Source: Euryhalocaulis sp050486445 | GTDB lineage: Bacteria; Pseudomonadota; Alphaproteobacteria; Caulobacterales; Maricaulaceae | NCBI GenBank assembly: GCA_050486445.1 | Contig: JBJHDH010000011.1 | Location: forward strand, 1 to 64,000 | Direction: 5' to 3' | Length of the DNA: 64,000 bases | Shown: one piece after another, positions 1 through 7,721 of the stretch | How the letters are laid out: every line of letters begins with the position of its first letter | How positions within the stretch are numbered: the stretch's first letter is position 1 | Position numbers and translations under genes: made by a program | The notes under the pieces: model-generated | What the model was told of the DNA's origin: nothing | The model's input: the letters and a program-made list of their open reading frames with translations, nothing else | Database searches by the model: none

Positions 1-699
1 GTCGATCAGGATGATCTCGCGCCGCACCCGGTCATTGACCCAATAGCGGCCGGATTCAAATCCGCCCTTGATGTCGGTGAACAGCATCCCGTTTTCGCGC
101 CGCGTTGCGTAATCGTGGAAACAGGTGCCGCGGATTTCGCCGTCATTGCGCTGGAGCGTGTCAAAATAGCCGTTGGCATGCGCGGCCAGCATCTCGCGCG
201 AGAGGCGCTCGCCCTCCGGCTCGATCTCGTCGACGAAAAACTCGTGCATGTATTCGTCGATGGGGCCGATGGGGGTCGGCGGGCTGGAAAGATTGCGGCG
301 GGTGGAAATGATGTGCTCCACCTCGGTGATTTCCTGCCCCTCGATTTTCAGCCGCACGGCGAGATAGCCTTCGACCTCGCGCTGCATGATGGCGGTGAAG
401 ATCGCGACATTGCCGGTGACGGGATCGGAGAAATACTGGTGCGGCCCCGGCTCGGCCGTCACCGTGTCCCATGTGCCGTCCGGGAACGGCATTTCCACAT
501 TGTTTTCCGTATAGCGCACCGTCTCGGCGAAGGGCGCGAGCGAAGGGTCATGCGCCAGATAGGCGGCGCGGTACTGGTCCGCGATGTCCTCCATACAGAG
601 GGCGTCGCAGTCAGAGGACGGCTGGGCCTGAGCCTGCGCGGCGCCGGCCGCCCCGAGCGTCAATGCAAGTCCGGCGGCGAGGAATCGTGCGCGGCTCAT
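1..699 (-). CDS. secreted protein of unknown function (3' end cut by window)
   Basis: An open frame runs from an ATG at 699 to the window edge without a stop (233 codons), so the C-terminus is missing. The protein begins with a basic n-region and an Ala/Leu/Gly-rich stretch ending near AQAQA around residue 25, a typical Sec signal peptide. A short CxxxC pair follows at about residues 31-35, then a mixed alpha/beta-looking domain with no catalytic motif I recognise. The start overlaps the stop of the preceding gene as ATGA, so the two are translationally coupled. It is the last visible member of a four-gene operon with DUF3237 and NTF2-like proteins. Function is unknown; it may act in the periplasm on the same substrate as its partners. 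Confidence 0.8.
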   Translation of the reverse strand, partial: MSRARFLAAGLALTLGAAGAAQAQAQPSSDCDALCMEDIADQYRAAYLAHDPSLAPFAETVRYTENNVEMPFPDGTWDTVTAEPGPHQYFSDPVTGNVAIFTAIMQREVEGYLAVRLKIEGQEITEVEHIISTRRNLSSPPTPIGPIDEYMHEFFVDEIEPEGERLSREMLAAHANGYFDTLQRNDGEIRGTCFHDYATRRENGMLFTDIKGGFESGRYWVNDRVRREIILID

Positions 700-1232
700 T
701 GGAACGGATCCGGGTTCGGGAAGCCGGTGCGAAAGCGGTTCGGGATGCCTTCGTTGTAAATTTCGCGGCGGGTGAATTTCCATTCGCCATCGACCTTGTG
801 CAGCTGATCGACATAGTGACCGAACAGGCCCATCTCGAACACGCCGCGATCCTGCATATTGCCGCCCTGGAACCAGTAGGTGATGGCCGTGGCCGTATCC
901 CCGTCCACCTTGATGACCTGATTGGTGATGAAGTGGCGATAGGCGGCGGGCCAGTTTTCCACCTCCGCCGCGCCGGCCGTGGGGTTGTAGCGGCCGCTGG
1001 CCAGGAAAGCGCGGATCGCCTCGCGCCCCACCACCTCGCCGCCCGCCCAGTCGAGCACCGCGTCCTCCGCGAACACCTCGGCATAGGCGTCCGGGTCGTT
1101 GAAATCCATCGCCAGCAGATAGCGGCCCTGAAGGTTTTCGATCAGCGCCCGGTCCTCGGCATAGGAATCGGCCAGCGCCGGACCCGCCGCGCCCAGCATC
1201 GCCGCCACAGCGGCGCCCGCCAGAATTTTCAT
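696..1232 (-). CDS. secreted SnoaL/NTF2-like protein
   Basis: A 178-residue protein with a signal peptide (MKILAGAAVAAMLGAAGPALA) followed by a SnoaL/NTF2-like fold: an N-terminal helix with 'IENLQGRYLLAMDFNDPDAYAEVFAEDAVLDW', a central 'GREAIRAFL' and a C-terminal sheet ending in 'DGEWKFTRREI'. The family includes small polyketide cyclases and dehydratases as well as many uncharacterised proteins; the substrate cannot be told here. I chose the ATG at 1232 because AGAGGGA lies 8 bases upstream and the signal peptide then begins cleanly. A GTG at 1256 overlapping the upstream stop (GTGA) and an ATG at 1250 are alternatives. The 3' end overlaps the next gene by ATGA. Confidence 0.85.
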   Translation of the reverse strand: MKILAGAAVAAMLGAAGPALADSYAEDRALIENLQGRYLLAMDFNDPDAYAEVFAEDAVLDWAGGEVVGREAIRAFLASGRYNPTAGAAEVENWPAAYRHFITNQVIKVDGDTATAITYWFQGGNMQDRGVFEMGLFGHYVDQLHKVDGEWKFTRREIYNEGIPNRFRTGFPNPDPFQ

Positions 1233-1252
1233 GCTGATTTTCCCTCTCATGC

Positions 1253-1717
1253 TCACAGCGCCTCGTAGAATGTGATGGTCATGCGCTTGCCGTCCGCCGA
1301 AGGCTCGCCCGCGCCGATGAAAAACAGTCCTTGCGTCCAGGTATAGGCGCCGCGCACATCGGCATCGACCCAGCCGAGCAGACGCACATAGGAGTCCGGC
1401 CGGTCATAGCCCTGCATCTGGAGATGCAGCCATTCGCCGGTCTCGGCCTTGATAAGGATATGGCCGCGCACATCGACCACACCGTCATCCCGGCGCAGCG
1501 AAAATTCGCCGCCGCCCCGCGGATAGACATCGCCCGTGATGCGCCCGGCAATGGCGCCGCCGACAACGCCTTTATAGATGCGGCCGCCGCGCGCGGTCTC
1601 TGTCTCATGCGGACCGTCATAATCCAGCGTCAGCGTAAAGGCGTAGCCAAAGCCGACCTCGCCCCGGTCATCCTTCGTGTCGTAGGGCGGCACTTCGAAA
1701 ATATCGTCCAGCGCCAT
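1253..1717 (-). CDS. DUF3237 family protein
   Basis: A 154-residue cytoplasmic-looking protein without a signal peptide. It has the DUF3237 pattern: a beta-rich start ('GFGYAFTLTLDYD'), a glycine-rich 'GGRIYKGVVGGAIAGRITGDVYPRGGGE' core, then 'DDGVVDVRGHILIKAETG' and a C-terminal 'TFYEAL'. The family is beta-barrel-like and has no assigned reaction. The ATG at 1717 has GAGGTG 5 bases upstream; a GTG at 1720 would give a 4-base overlap with the preceding stop. Its neighbour 1717-2355 is a second, longer DUF3237 protein ending in the similar 'TYYEVL', so the two look like paralogues working together. Confidence 0.85.
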   Translation of the reverse strand: MALDDIFEVPPYDTKDDRGEVGFGYAFTLTLDYDGPHETETARGGRIYKGVVGGAIAGRITGDVYPRGGGEFSLRRDDGVVDVRGHILIKAETGEWLHLQMQGYDRPDSYVRLLGWVDADVRGAYTWTQGLFFIGAGEPSADGKRMTITFYEAL

Positions 1718-2355
1718 CACAGCACCTCGTAATAGGTGAACAGCGTGTGGTCGGGATTCACATGCCGCGCGCCGTGGCCAATAAACAGCGTGGAATTCAT
1801 CCAGGCGTGCGGCCCGTCTTTCGGTGCGTCGAAGAAGGGCACGGTGCGCATCCGCAGCGGCGTGTCCGCCATCGAGGTTCCGCCCATGCGCTGGCTGAAC
1901 GGCTCGCCGGGGCCGGGCGGTCCCGGCGGCGTGGGCTGGGTCGGCCCTTCGGCTTTCATATAGCCGCGATTATTGATGTAGATGAGCGCGCCGTCCTCGG
2001 CCTGAAACATATAGTGCGCGTCCAGCGGGCCGCCGCCGCCGCCGAAATCCGCCCCGCCATAGGGCACGACCCGGCCGGTGAGGCGCGGCCCCCAGATCTC
2101 GCCGCCAATGGCCGGCACGAAAGCGCGGCGGAACGGCGACTGCATGGTGATGCGCTCGTCGAAAAACACGCTGACCGAAAAGGCCCAGCTTATCTCGATG
2201 CCCGGCGCGCCGGCGGGCGGGTCCATCGGTCCCGGATCGCGCGAGGCGAGGCCCTCCGGCTCGGGTTGCGCGTTTTGGGCGCGGGCGGATGTGGCGGCCC
2301 CCAGCCCCGCGCCGCCTGCCGCCAGCGCGGCCAGCATCAGCCTGCGATTCAGCAT
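1717..2355 (-). CDS. exported DUF3237 family protein
   Basis: A 212-residue protein and the first gene of the visible operon. The N-terminus MLNRRLMLAALAAGGAGLG resembles a twin-arginine or hydrophobic export signal ending near SARAQ. The rest follows the DUF3237 layout: 'ISWAFSVSVFF', 'IGGEIWGPRLTGRVVPYGGADFGG', 'EDGALIYINNRGYMKAEG', a Pro/Gly-rich loop, and 'HTLFTYYEVL' at the end. Downstream genes start on top of its stop (TGATG or GTGA), giving strict coupling. The function of DUF3237 is not established; pairing with an NTF2-like protein suggests a small-molecule transformation, but this is inference. Confidence 0.85.
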   Translation of the reverse strand: MLNRRLMLAALAAGGAGLGAATSARAQNAQPEPEGLASRDPGPMDPPAGAPGIEISWAFSVSVFFDERITMQSPFRRAFVPAIGGEIWGPRLTGRVVPYGGADFGGGGGPLDAHYMFQAEDGALIYINNRGYMKAEGPTQPTPPGPPGPGEPFSQRMGGTSMADTPLRMRTVPFFDAPKDGPHAWMNSTLFIGHGARHVNPDHTLFTYYEVL

Positions 2356-2495
2356 CGCAAATCCTCCCCGGATATGCCGTTCTGACGACGGCGTTCAGAG
2401 GGAGTTTAGCAGGGGTTTCGTCCGCCGCCAGCGCGAGCGGGCGGATCGGGGTGATGTCCGGCAGGGGATTGAGGGATCATTTCCCGGGAGGGAAA

Positions 2496-2572
2496 TGGCG
2501 CGAGTGACGGGGCTCGAACCCGCGACCTCCGGCGTGACAGGCCGGCACTCTAACCAACTGAGCTACACCCGC
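2496..2572 (-). tRNA. tRNA-Asp (GTC)
   Basis: A cloverleaf reads on the minus strand from GCGGGTG at 2572. The acceptor stem pairs with CACTCGC with one G-U pair. A D-loop of the AGCTCAGTTGG type and a T-arm with GGTTCGA follow. The anticodon loop CTGTCAC gives GTC. The CCA end is encoded (TGG at 2496-2498 on the plus strand). Confidence 0.95.
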
Positions 2573-2608
2573 GCATTCCCGTCCGCGCAAGGCGAACAGG
2601 GAGTGCGC

Positions 2609-2637
2609 TACCTAAGTCCGCGCCCGCCATCCGTCAA
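2609..2637 (-). promoter_or_regulatory. sigma-70-type promoter of tRNA-Asp
   Basis: On the minus strand a -35 box TTGACG (2637-2632) and a -10 box TAGGTA (2614-2609) are separated by exactly 17 bases. Transcription would begin around 2602, about 30 bases before the tRNA. The spacing and match to consensus are good; no competing gene starts here. Confidence 0.65.
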
Positions 2638-2659
2638 GCGATGGGCGCCGCCGCCGGAT

Positions 2660-3928
2660 TCAGCCGAAATTGGCCTGCGCCCAGTCCCGCGCGGCGGCCA
2701 GCGTTCCGGCGATCAGCGCGTCCAGATCGGCGCGGGGAATGTTCAGCGGCGGGAACAGATAGATGATGCCGCCGAAGGGCCGCACCCAGACCCCCTGCCC
2801 GACCAGGCGCGCCTTCAGATCGTCCAGATTCGGCAGCGCGTGCATCTGGATCACGCCGATCCCGCCCAGCGCCCGCACGTCCACGACGCCAGGAAAATTC
2901 CAGGCCGGGGCGAGAGCGGCGGTGAAGATATCCTCCATCGCCCTTGCCTGTTCCAGACGCGGCTCTCGCTCAAACAGGTCGAGCGAGGCGTTGGCGGCGG
3001 CGCAGGCCAGCGGGTGCCCCATAAAGGTCGGCCCGTGCATCAGCGCCTTCGCCGGATCGTCCGACCAGAACGCCTCGAACACACGGCGTGTGGCGATGGT
3101 GGCGGCCAATGGCGCGACGCCGCCGGTCAGCGCCTTGCCCACGGTCAGAATATCCGGCACGACGCCGCAAATGTCCGACGCGAACATGGCGCCGAGGCGG
3201 CCAAAGCCGGTCATGATCTCGTCCAGGATCAGCAGGACATCATGCCGGTCGCAGGCCGCGCGCACGCGCCGCACCGTCTCTGGCGAATGAAAGCGCATGC
3301 CGCCCGCGCCCTGGGCCAGCGGCTCCAGGATCACCGCCGCCGTGCGATGCGCCTCACGCGCCAGCAGCGCCTCGAACGCCGCCGCGCTGGCCTCATCCAC
3401 GGGCAGGTTCGCGACAATCTGCTGCGGCAGCGCATCGCGGAACAGCGTGTGCATCCCCTCGCCGGGGTCGCACACGCTCATCGCCGCGAATGTGTCGCCA
3501 TGATAGGCGCCGCGGAAGTGCACGAACTTTGTGCGCGCCGCCTCGCCGCGATTGCGATGGAACTGCACCGCCATCTTCATCGCGACCTCGACCGCGACGG
3601 AGCCGGACTCGCTGAAGAACACATGATCCAGATCGCCGGGCGCGAGCGCGGCCAGCCGCGCGGCCAGACGCTCCGCCGGTTCGTGTGTCAGCCCGCCCAG
3701 CATGACATGCGGCAGGCGCGCGAGCTGCGCCTCCACCGCCGCGACAATGTGGGGGTTGCGATGGCCGTGACAGGCCGTCCACCAGTTGGAAACGCCGTCG
3801 ATCAGCTCGCGGCCGTCTTCCAGATAGATACGCGCGCCATCGGCCCCCGCGACCCGCAGCGGCGCGGCGGCGGTCTTCATCTGCGTATAGGGCCGCCAGA
3901 GATGCGGCATTTTGGGCATATCCGCCAT
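2660..3928 (-). CDS. bioA: adenosylmethionine-8-amino-7-oxononanoate aminotransferase
   Basis: BioA transfers the amino group of S-adenosylmethionine to 8-amino-7-oxononanoate, giving 7,8-diaminononanoate in biotin synthesis; it is a PLP enzyme of aminotransferase class III. The 422-residue product opens with the family signature 'HLWRPYTQMK', has 'FSESGSVAVEVAMKMA' for PLP phosphate contacts, 'DEIMTGFGRLG' with the PLP-nitrogen Asp at about 236, and 'LTVGKALTGG' with the Schiff-base Lys at about 265. I prefer the ATG at 3928 over a TTG at 3949; neither has a strong ribosome site. It is divergent from bioF across only about 48 bases, so the two promoters must overlap. Confidence 0.95.
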   Translation of the reverse strand: MADMPKMPHLWRPYTQMKTAAAPLRVAGADGARIYLEDGRELIDGVSNWWTACHGHRNPHIVAAVEAQLARLPHVMLGGLTHEPAERLAARLAALAPGDLDHVFFSESGSVAVEVAMKMAVQFHRNRGEAARTKFVHFRGAYHGDTFAAMSVCDPGEGMHTLFRDALPQQIVANLPVDEASAAAFEALLAREAHRTAAVILEPLAQGAGGMRFHSPETVRRVRAACDRHDVLLILDEIMTGFGRLGAMFASDICGVVPDILTVGKALTGGVAPLAATIATRRVFEAFWSDDPAKALMHGPTFMGHPLACAAANASLDLFEREPRLEQARAMEDIFTAALAPAWNFPGVVDVRALGGIGVIQMHALPNLDDLKARLVGQGVWVRPFGGIIYLFPPLNIPRADLDALIAGTLAAARDWAQANFG

Positions 3929-3976
3929 GATCGAAGGGGGCTTTAGCAAAGCTCCGCTTCGTGCGACAGGCGAGTT

Positions 3977-5164
3977 ATGCGTCCTGAGCCGCCCGCCTCG
4001 TCCGCCGCCGCTTCATTGGAAGCCTATGCCCGCGCGCGGCTGGAGCGGCTGGACGCCGCCCTGTTGCGGCGGGTGGTGACAGGGACGGCGCCCCTGCCCG
4101 AGGGCGGGGCATGGGTGGAGCGCGGCGGCCGCCGCCTGCTGAATTTCAGCGGCAACGACTATCTGGGCCTTTCCCGCCATCCAGAGGTGATCGCGGCGGC
4201 GCAAGAAGCGACGGCGCGCTATGGCGCGGGCGCGGGGGCGTCGCGGCTGGTCACCGGGGCCTATCCGCTGCTGCGGCAGCTTGAGGACCGCATCGCCGCC
4301 TTCAAGGGGACCGAAGACGCCATTGTGTTCGGCGCCGGCTATCTGGCCAATCTTTCCATCGTTCCGGCGCTGGCCGGCGGCGGCGACCTGATCCTGATCG
4401 ACGCGCTGGCCCATTCCTGCCTGCATGCCGGGGCGAAGCTGTCCGGCGCGCAGACCGAGACCTTTCCGCATAACGACGTGGCGGCGGCGGAGCGGTTTCT
4501 GGCTGCCCGGCGCGGGGATTTCCGCCGCGCCCTGCTGCTGACCGACGGCGTGTTTTCGATGGACGGCGATCTTGCGCCATTGCCAGCACTGCTGGCGCTG
4601 GCGGACCGGCACGATGTCTGGACGCTGGTGGACGACGCACACGGGCTGGGCGTGGTGGGCGCGGACGGGCGCGGCGCGGCGCACGTGTTCGATCCGCCGG
4701 CCTGCGCGCCCTTGCAGATGGGCACGCTCTCCAAGGCCGTGGGCGCCTATGGCGGCTATCTGGCCGCTTCCGCCGCCGTATGCGATCTGGTGCGCAACCG
4801 CGCCGGAGCCTTCATCTACACCACCGCGCCCGCGCCCGCGGCGGCCGGGGCGGCGCTGAAATCGCTGGAGATCATCGGCCGTGACGCGGAATTGCGCGCC
4901 CGGCCGCTTGACCTGGCGGCGCGCTTCTGTTCCTCACTAAACCTGCCGCCGCCAGTCTCCCCCATCGTCCCGGTCATTCTTGGCGAACCGGACAGGGCGC
5001 TGGCGGCATCCGAAACTCTGGCGGAGCACGGCTTTCTGGCTGCGGCGATCCGCCCGCCCACGGTGCCGAAGGGAACAGCCCGGCTACGAATTACATTCTG
5101 TGCCGAACATGGGGAGCCGCAGGTGGACAGGCTGGCGGAGACGATACGGGGAATGATTCTATGA
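3977..5164 (+). CDS. bioF: 8-amino-7-oxononanoate synthase
   Basis: BioF condenses pimeloyl-thioester with L-alanine to form 8-amino-7-oxononanoate, the first step of biotin ring assembly. The 395-residue protein shows the alpha-oxoamine synthase fold: 'NFSGNDYLGLSRHP', 'GAGASRLVTGAYPLLRQLE', 'VDDAHGLGVVG' with the PLP-contacting Asp/His pair near 220-222, and 'MGTLSKAVGAYGG' with the PLP Lys at about 253. Its stop overlaps the bioD start as ATGA, so bioF and bioD are translationally coupled. bioB is not in this window. Confidence 0.96.
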   Translation: MRPEPPASSAAASLEAYARARLERLDAALLRRVVTGTAPLPEGGAWVERGGRRLLNFSGNDYLGLSRHPEVIAAAQEATARYGAGAGASRLVTGAYPLLRQLEDRIAAFKGTEDAIVFGAGYLANLSIVPALAGGGDLILIDALAHSCLHAGAKLSGAQTETFPHNDVAAAERFLAARRGDFRRALLLTDGVFSMDGDLAPLPALLALADRHDVWTLVDDAHGLGVVGADGRGAAHVFDPPACAPLQMGTLSKAVGAYGGYLAASAAVCDLVRNRAGAFIYTTAPAPAAAGAALKSLEIIGRDAELRARPLDLAARFCSSLNLPPPVSPIVPVILGEPDRALAASETLAEHGFLAAAIRPPTVPKGTARLRITFCAEHGEPQVDRLAETIRGMIL

Positions 5165-5868
5165 CCGCACCATTTTTTGTGGCCGCGCCCGGCATGGAGA
5201 AGGGCGCCGGAGGGTCAGCCGCCGCGCCGTTTTTTGTGACTGGGACCGGAACGGAAGCCGGCAAAACGCATATTCTCTGCGCCCTGTTGCGCACGGCGCG
5301 GGCGCGCGGATTGAACCCGGCGCCACTGAAGCCGGTGCATTCCGGCTTTGACGATCCGGCGGCGTCGGATTCCGCGCAATTGCTACGCGCCGCAGGTGCG
5401 GAGCCGAGCGAAGACCTTATCGCGGCCATCACGCCGTTCCGCTTTCGTACGGCGCTGGCTCCGGACAAGGCAGCCAGGCGCGAGGGCATGACGCTGATGA
5501 ACGCGGAGGTGGCCGCCTTCTGCAAAACGGCCGCCCGCCAGGCGAGCGGGCCGCTTTTCATCGAGGGCGCCGGCGGCGTGATGTCGCCACTGGCCGATGA
5601 TGCGCTGAATCTGGACCTGATCCGCTGGCTAGGCGCGCGGCCGATCCTGATCGGCGGCGCGTATCTGGGCGCCATCAGCCACACTCTGACCGCCGTGGCG
5701 GCCATGCGCGCCAGCGGCGCGGCGCCGGAACTGGTGCTCATCAACCCGTATCCGGCCGGGCCCGCCTCCCCCGCGGAGATGATCGAGTCGCTGGCCCGCT
5801 TTGGCTGCCCCGCCATGCTGTGGGACGAGACCGATCCGGGCGCCGTGCTGGACGTGCTGAAGCTCTGA
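5161..5868 (+). CDS. bioD: dethiobiotin synthetase
   Basis: BioD closes the ureido ring of dethiobiotin from 7,8-diaminononanoate, CO2 and ATP. The P-loop is 'GTGTEAGKT' at about residues 28-36; 'KPVHSGFDD' and 'EGAGGVMSPL' are the usual substrate and Mg/ATP segments, and 'NPYPAGPAS' sits where the nucleotide base is bound. At 235 residues it is slightly long because the N-terminus carries an extra roughly 20 residues in which 'APFFV' occurs twice; most BioD proteins begin directly at FFVTGT. The ATG at 5161 is chosen for the overlap with bioF; an ATG at 5194 would remove part of the extension but lacks a ribosome site. Confidence 0.93.
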   Translation: MTAPFFVAAPGMEKGAGGSAAAPFFVTGTGTEAGKTHILCALLRTARARGLNPAPLKPVHSGFDDPAASDSAQLLRAAGAEPSEDLIAAITPFRFRTALAPDKAARREGMTLMNAEVAAFCKTAARQASGPLFIEGAGGVMSPLADDALNLDLIRWLGARPILIGGAYLGAISHTLTAVAAMRASGAAPELVLINPYPAGPASPAEMIESLARFGCPAMLWDETDPGAVLDVLKL

Positions 5869-5929
5869 ACTCTGAAGCCTTGCCGCAGGGCCGGGCCGGG
5901 ATCATGATCCCCACAAGGGAGGATTTTGC

Positions 5930-6991
5930 ATGACCCACGCCCGGCTTTCGGCCCAGGCTGGTCTGGCCGCATGCCTTGCAGCATGCGTGGCCACGCCCGC
6001 TTTAGCCCATCATTCGCGCGCCAATTTCGACATGGAGCGCGAGATCGATTTTACCGGCACGATCAAGGAATTTTCCTGGCGCAACCCGCACGCCTATCTG
6101 GTGATCGAGGGAATCGACGATTCCGGCCGCATGATCGACTACACGTTCGAGATGAACTCGACCCCGGTAATGATGCGCTATGGTTGGAGCCGCGACTCCG
6201 TGGCCGTCGGCGATCATGTCACCGTGCGCGGCAATCCCGACAAGGACGGCGGCAAACGCTTCGCCTACACCACGGTGGTGGTGAAGGCGGACGGCACGGA
6301 GCTGTGGTCATGGGGCGATGGCGCGCGGTCTGCGCCGCCCGCGCCCACGCCGCCCTCCACGGATTTCACCGGGGTATGGACGTTCGCCCCTGAAGGCGGG
6401 TTCAATCCGCTGGGGCTCGACCGGCCGGATGACGTGCTGCACGAAAGCGGTCTGCCGCTGACCGGCGAGGCGCGGGCGATGCTGGCGGCGTTCGACATGC
6501 GCGACGACCCGACGCTGAACTGCGAGCCGCCGACCCTGCCGGGCGCGGCGGGCGCGCCCTATCCGCACCGCGTCACCCGCACCGGCGCCAGCACGCTGGA
6601 GATCGCCTACGAGGTCGATAATGCGCGGCGCATTGTGCATCTGGATATGGACGCGCATCCGTCGGACATCGAGCCAAGCCCGCTCGGCCATTCCATCGGC
6701 CGCTATAACGCAGACGGTTCGCTCACCATCGAGACGATCGCCTTCCTGCCAGCGACATGGGGGCACGACCAGGCGGTGGATTCCAGCGGCGAGAAACGCA
6801 CAGTGGAGCATCTGGAGCTGCTGGACGGCGGGCTGCGCTATCGCAACACGGTGACGGTGACAGACCCCGCCGTGCTGACGGATTCCTACCAGCGCGTTTA
6901 CACCTATCGCCAGTTCGGCAATTACGAATTGCAGGACTATACCTGCGACGTCGATACCGCGCAGCGGCATCTGAACGCCGGCGCGGAGTAA
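5930..6991 (+). CDS. secreted DUF6152-type protein
   Basis: A 353-residue exported protein. A GGGAGG ribosome site lies just before the ATG and the signal peptide ends at about 'ATPALA' before 'HHSRANFD'. Residues about 27-120 match the DUF6152 pattern: 'AHHS', 'GTIKEFSWRNPHAYLVIEG', then 'YGWSRDSVAVGDHVTVRGNP'. The C-terminal two thirds contain 'FTGVWTF' and a long beta-rich region with 'TIETIAFLPATWG', resembling other hypothetical proteins of this type. Function is unknown. It stands alone between bioD and a small membrane protein. Confidence 0.85.
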   Translation: MTHARLSAQAGLAACLAACVATPALAHHSRANFDMEREIDFTGTIKEFSWRNPHAYLVIEGIDDSGRMIDYTFEMNSTPVMMRYGWSRDSVAVGDHVTVRGNPDKDGGKRFAYTTVVVKADGTELWSWGDGARSAPPAPTPPSTDFTGVWTFAPEGGFNPLGLDRPDDVLHESGLPLTGEARAMLAAFDMRDDPTLNCEPPTLPGAAGAPYPHRVTRTGASTLEIAYEVDNARRIVHLDMDAHPSDIEPSPLGHSIGRYNADGSLTIETIAFLPATWGHDQAVDSSGEKRTVEHLELLDGGLRYRNTVTVTDPAVLTDSYQRVYTYRQFGNYELQDYTCDVDTAQRHLNAGAE

Positions 6992-7211
6992 TCACTGGAA
7001 GTAACGCGGAGGGGAAGCGCGCCTCGCCTTCTTCCCGTTGCACGAAAGAGGTGATCTTTCGTCGCGCTTCACCATATACTGGTGTTTAGCGCGAAGGCTG
7101 GGACATCAGGGAGAATCGGCCATGGCGGCGGATATCGGGACCGGGGAAGCAGCCGCGGTAATCGCGCGACGCAATGATCGCACCCGCGCGGGGACGGCAG
7201 GGAGGAGATTC

Positions 7212-7601
7212 ATGCGGTTGATACCAGGATTTCTGTTCATTCTGATTCTCTACGTCATCGGCTATTTTCTGTTCTCAGATCCGCGAACCCCGCTCTTCAC
7301 CATCGGGCCGTACGCTCTGGCCTGGGTCGAGGTGCTGATGGTCACCGCCGCTGTGATGGCGATGTTCGAGCAGCTGAAGGTCTCCCGCCCCGGCGAGAAC
7401 AATATTGGCATCGTGCTAATGATCGGCGTTCTCGCCGTCGTGCAGATCGTGCTGTTTACGCTCGGCGCCGCCGGGGTCGGATGGGCGTCGATCTTCGGCA
7501 ACACCGAATTCCTGTTGCTGACGGTGATCAACGCGGCGCAGACCGTGGTGGCGTTCCAGATCAACGCGGCCACGCTGATGCGGACGATCAGTTCGGGCTG
7601 A
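7212..7601 (+). CDS. small integral membrane protein
   Basis: A 129-residue protein with about four transmembrane helices: residues about 6-24 ('FLFILILYVIGYFLF'), 34-56 ('YALAWVEVLMVTAAVMAMF'), 69-93 ('IGIVLMIGVLAVVQIVLFTLGAA') and 98-120. I selected the ATG at 7212 because GGGAGGAG precedes it with good spacing. An in-frame ATG at 7122 with its own AGGGAGAA would add 30 residues rich in codons that are rare elsewhere in the window. No family is recognised. It is followed by a strong inverted repeat, then a convergent gene. Confidence 0.7.
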   Translation: MRLIPGFLFILILYVIGYFLFSDPRTPLFTIGPYALAWVEVLMVTAAVMAMFEQLKVSRPGENNIGIVLMIGVLAVVQIVLFTLGAAGVGWASIFGNTEFLLLTVINAAQTVVAFQINAATLMRTISSG

Positions 7602-7659
7602 CCGCCCGACGGGTCCGGCTGTGCTTTGACGGCGGGCATAGCATAGCCCGGGAAACAGC

Positions 7660-7692
7660 ACGGGGAGGAGACGCGCCGCGTCCCCTCCCCGT
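7660..7692. terminator. bidirectional hairpin between convergent genes
   Basis: ACGGGGAGG at 7660-7668 pairs with CCTCCCCGT at 7684-7692, with an inner GACGCG/CGCGTC helix separated by one mismatch. It lies between the convergent genes ending at 7601 and 7722. There is no T-run, so intrinsic termination is plausible but not certain. Confidence 0.45.
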
Positions 7693-7721
7693 CATTCCGT
7701 CCGGTCTTGCCTCAGCCCGTC

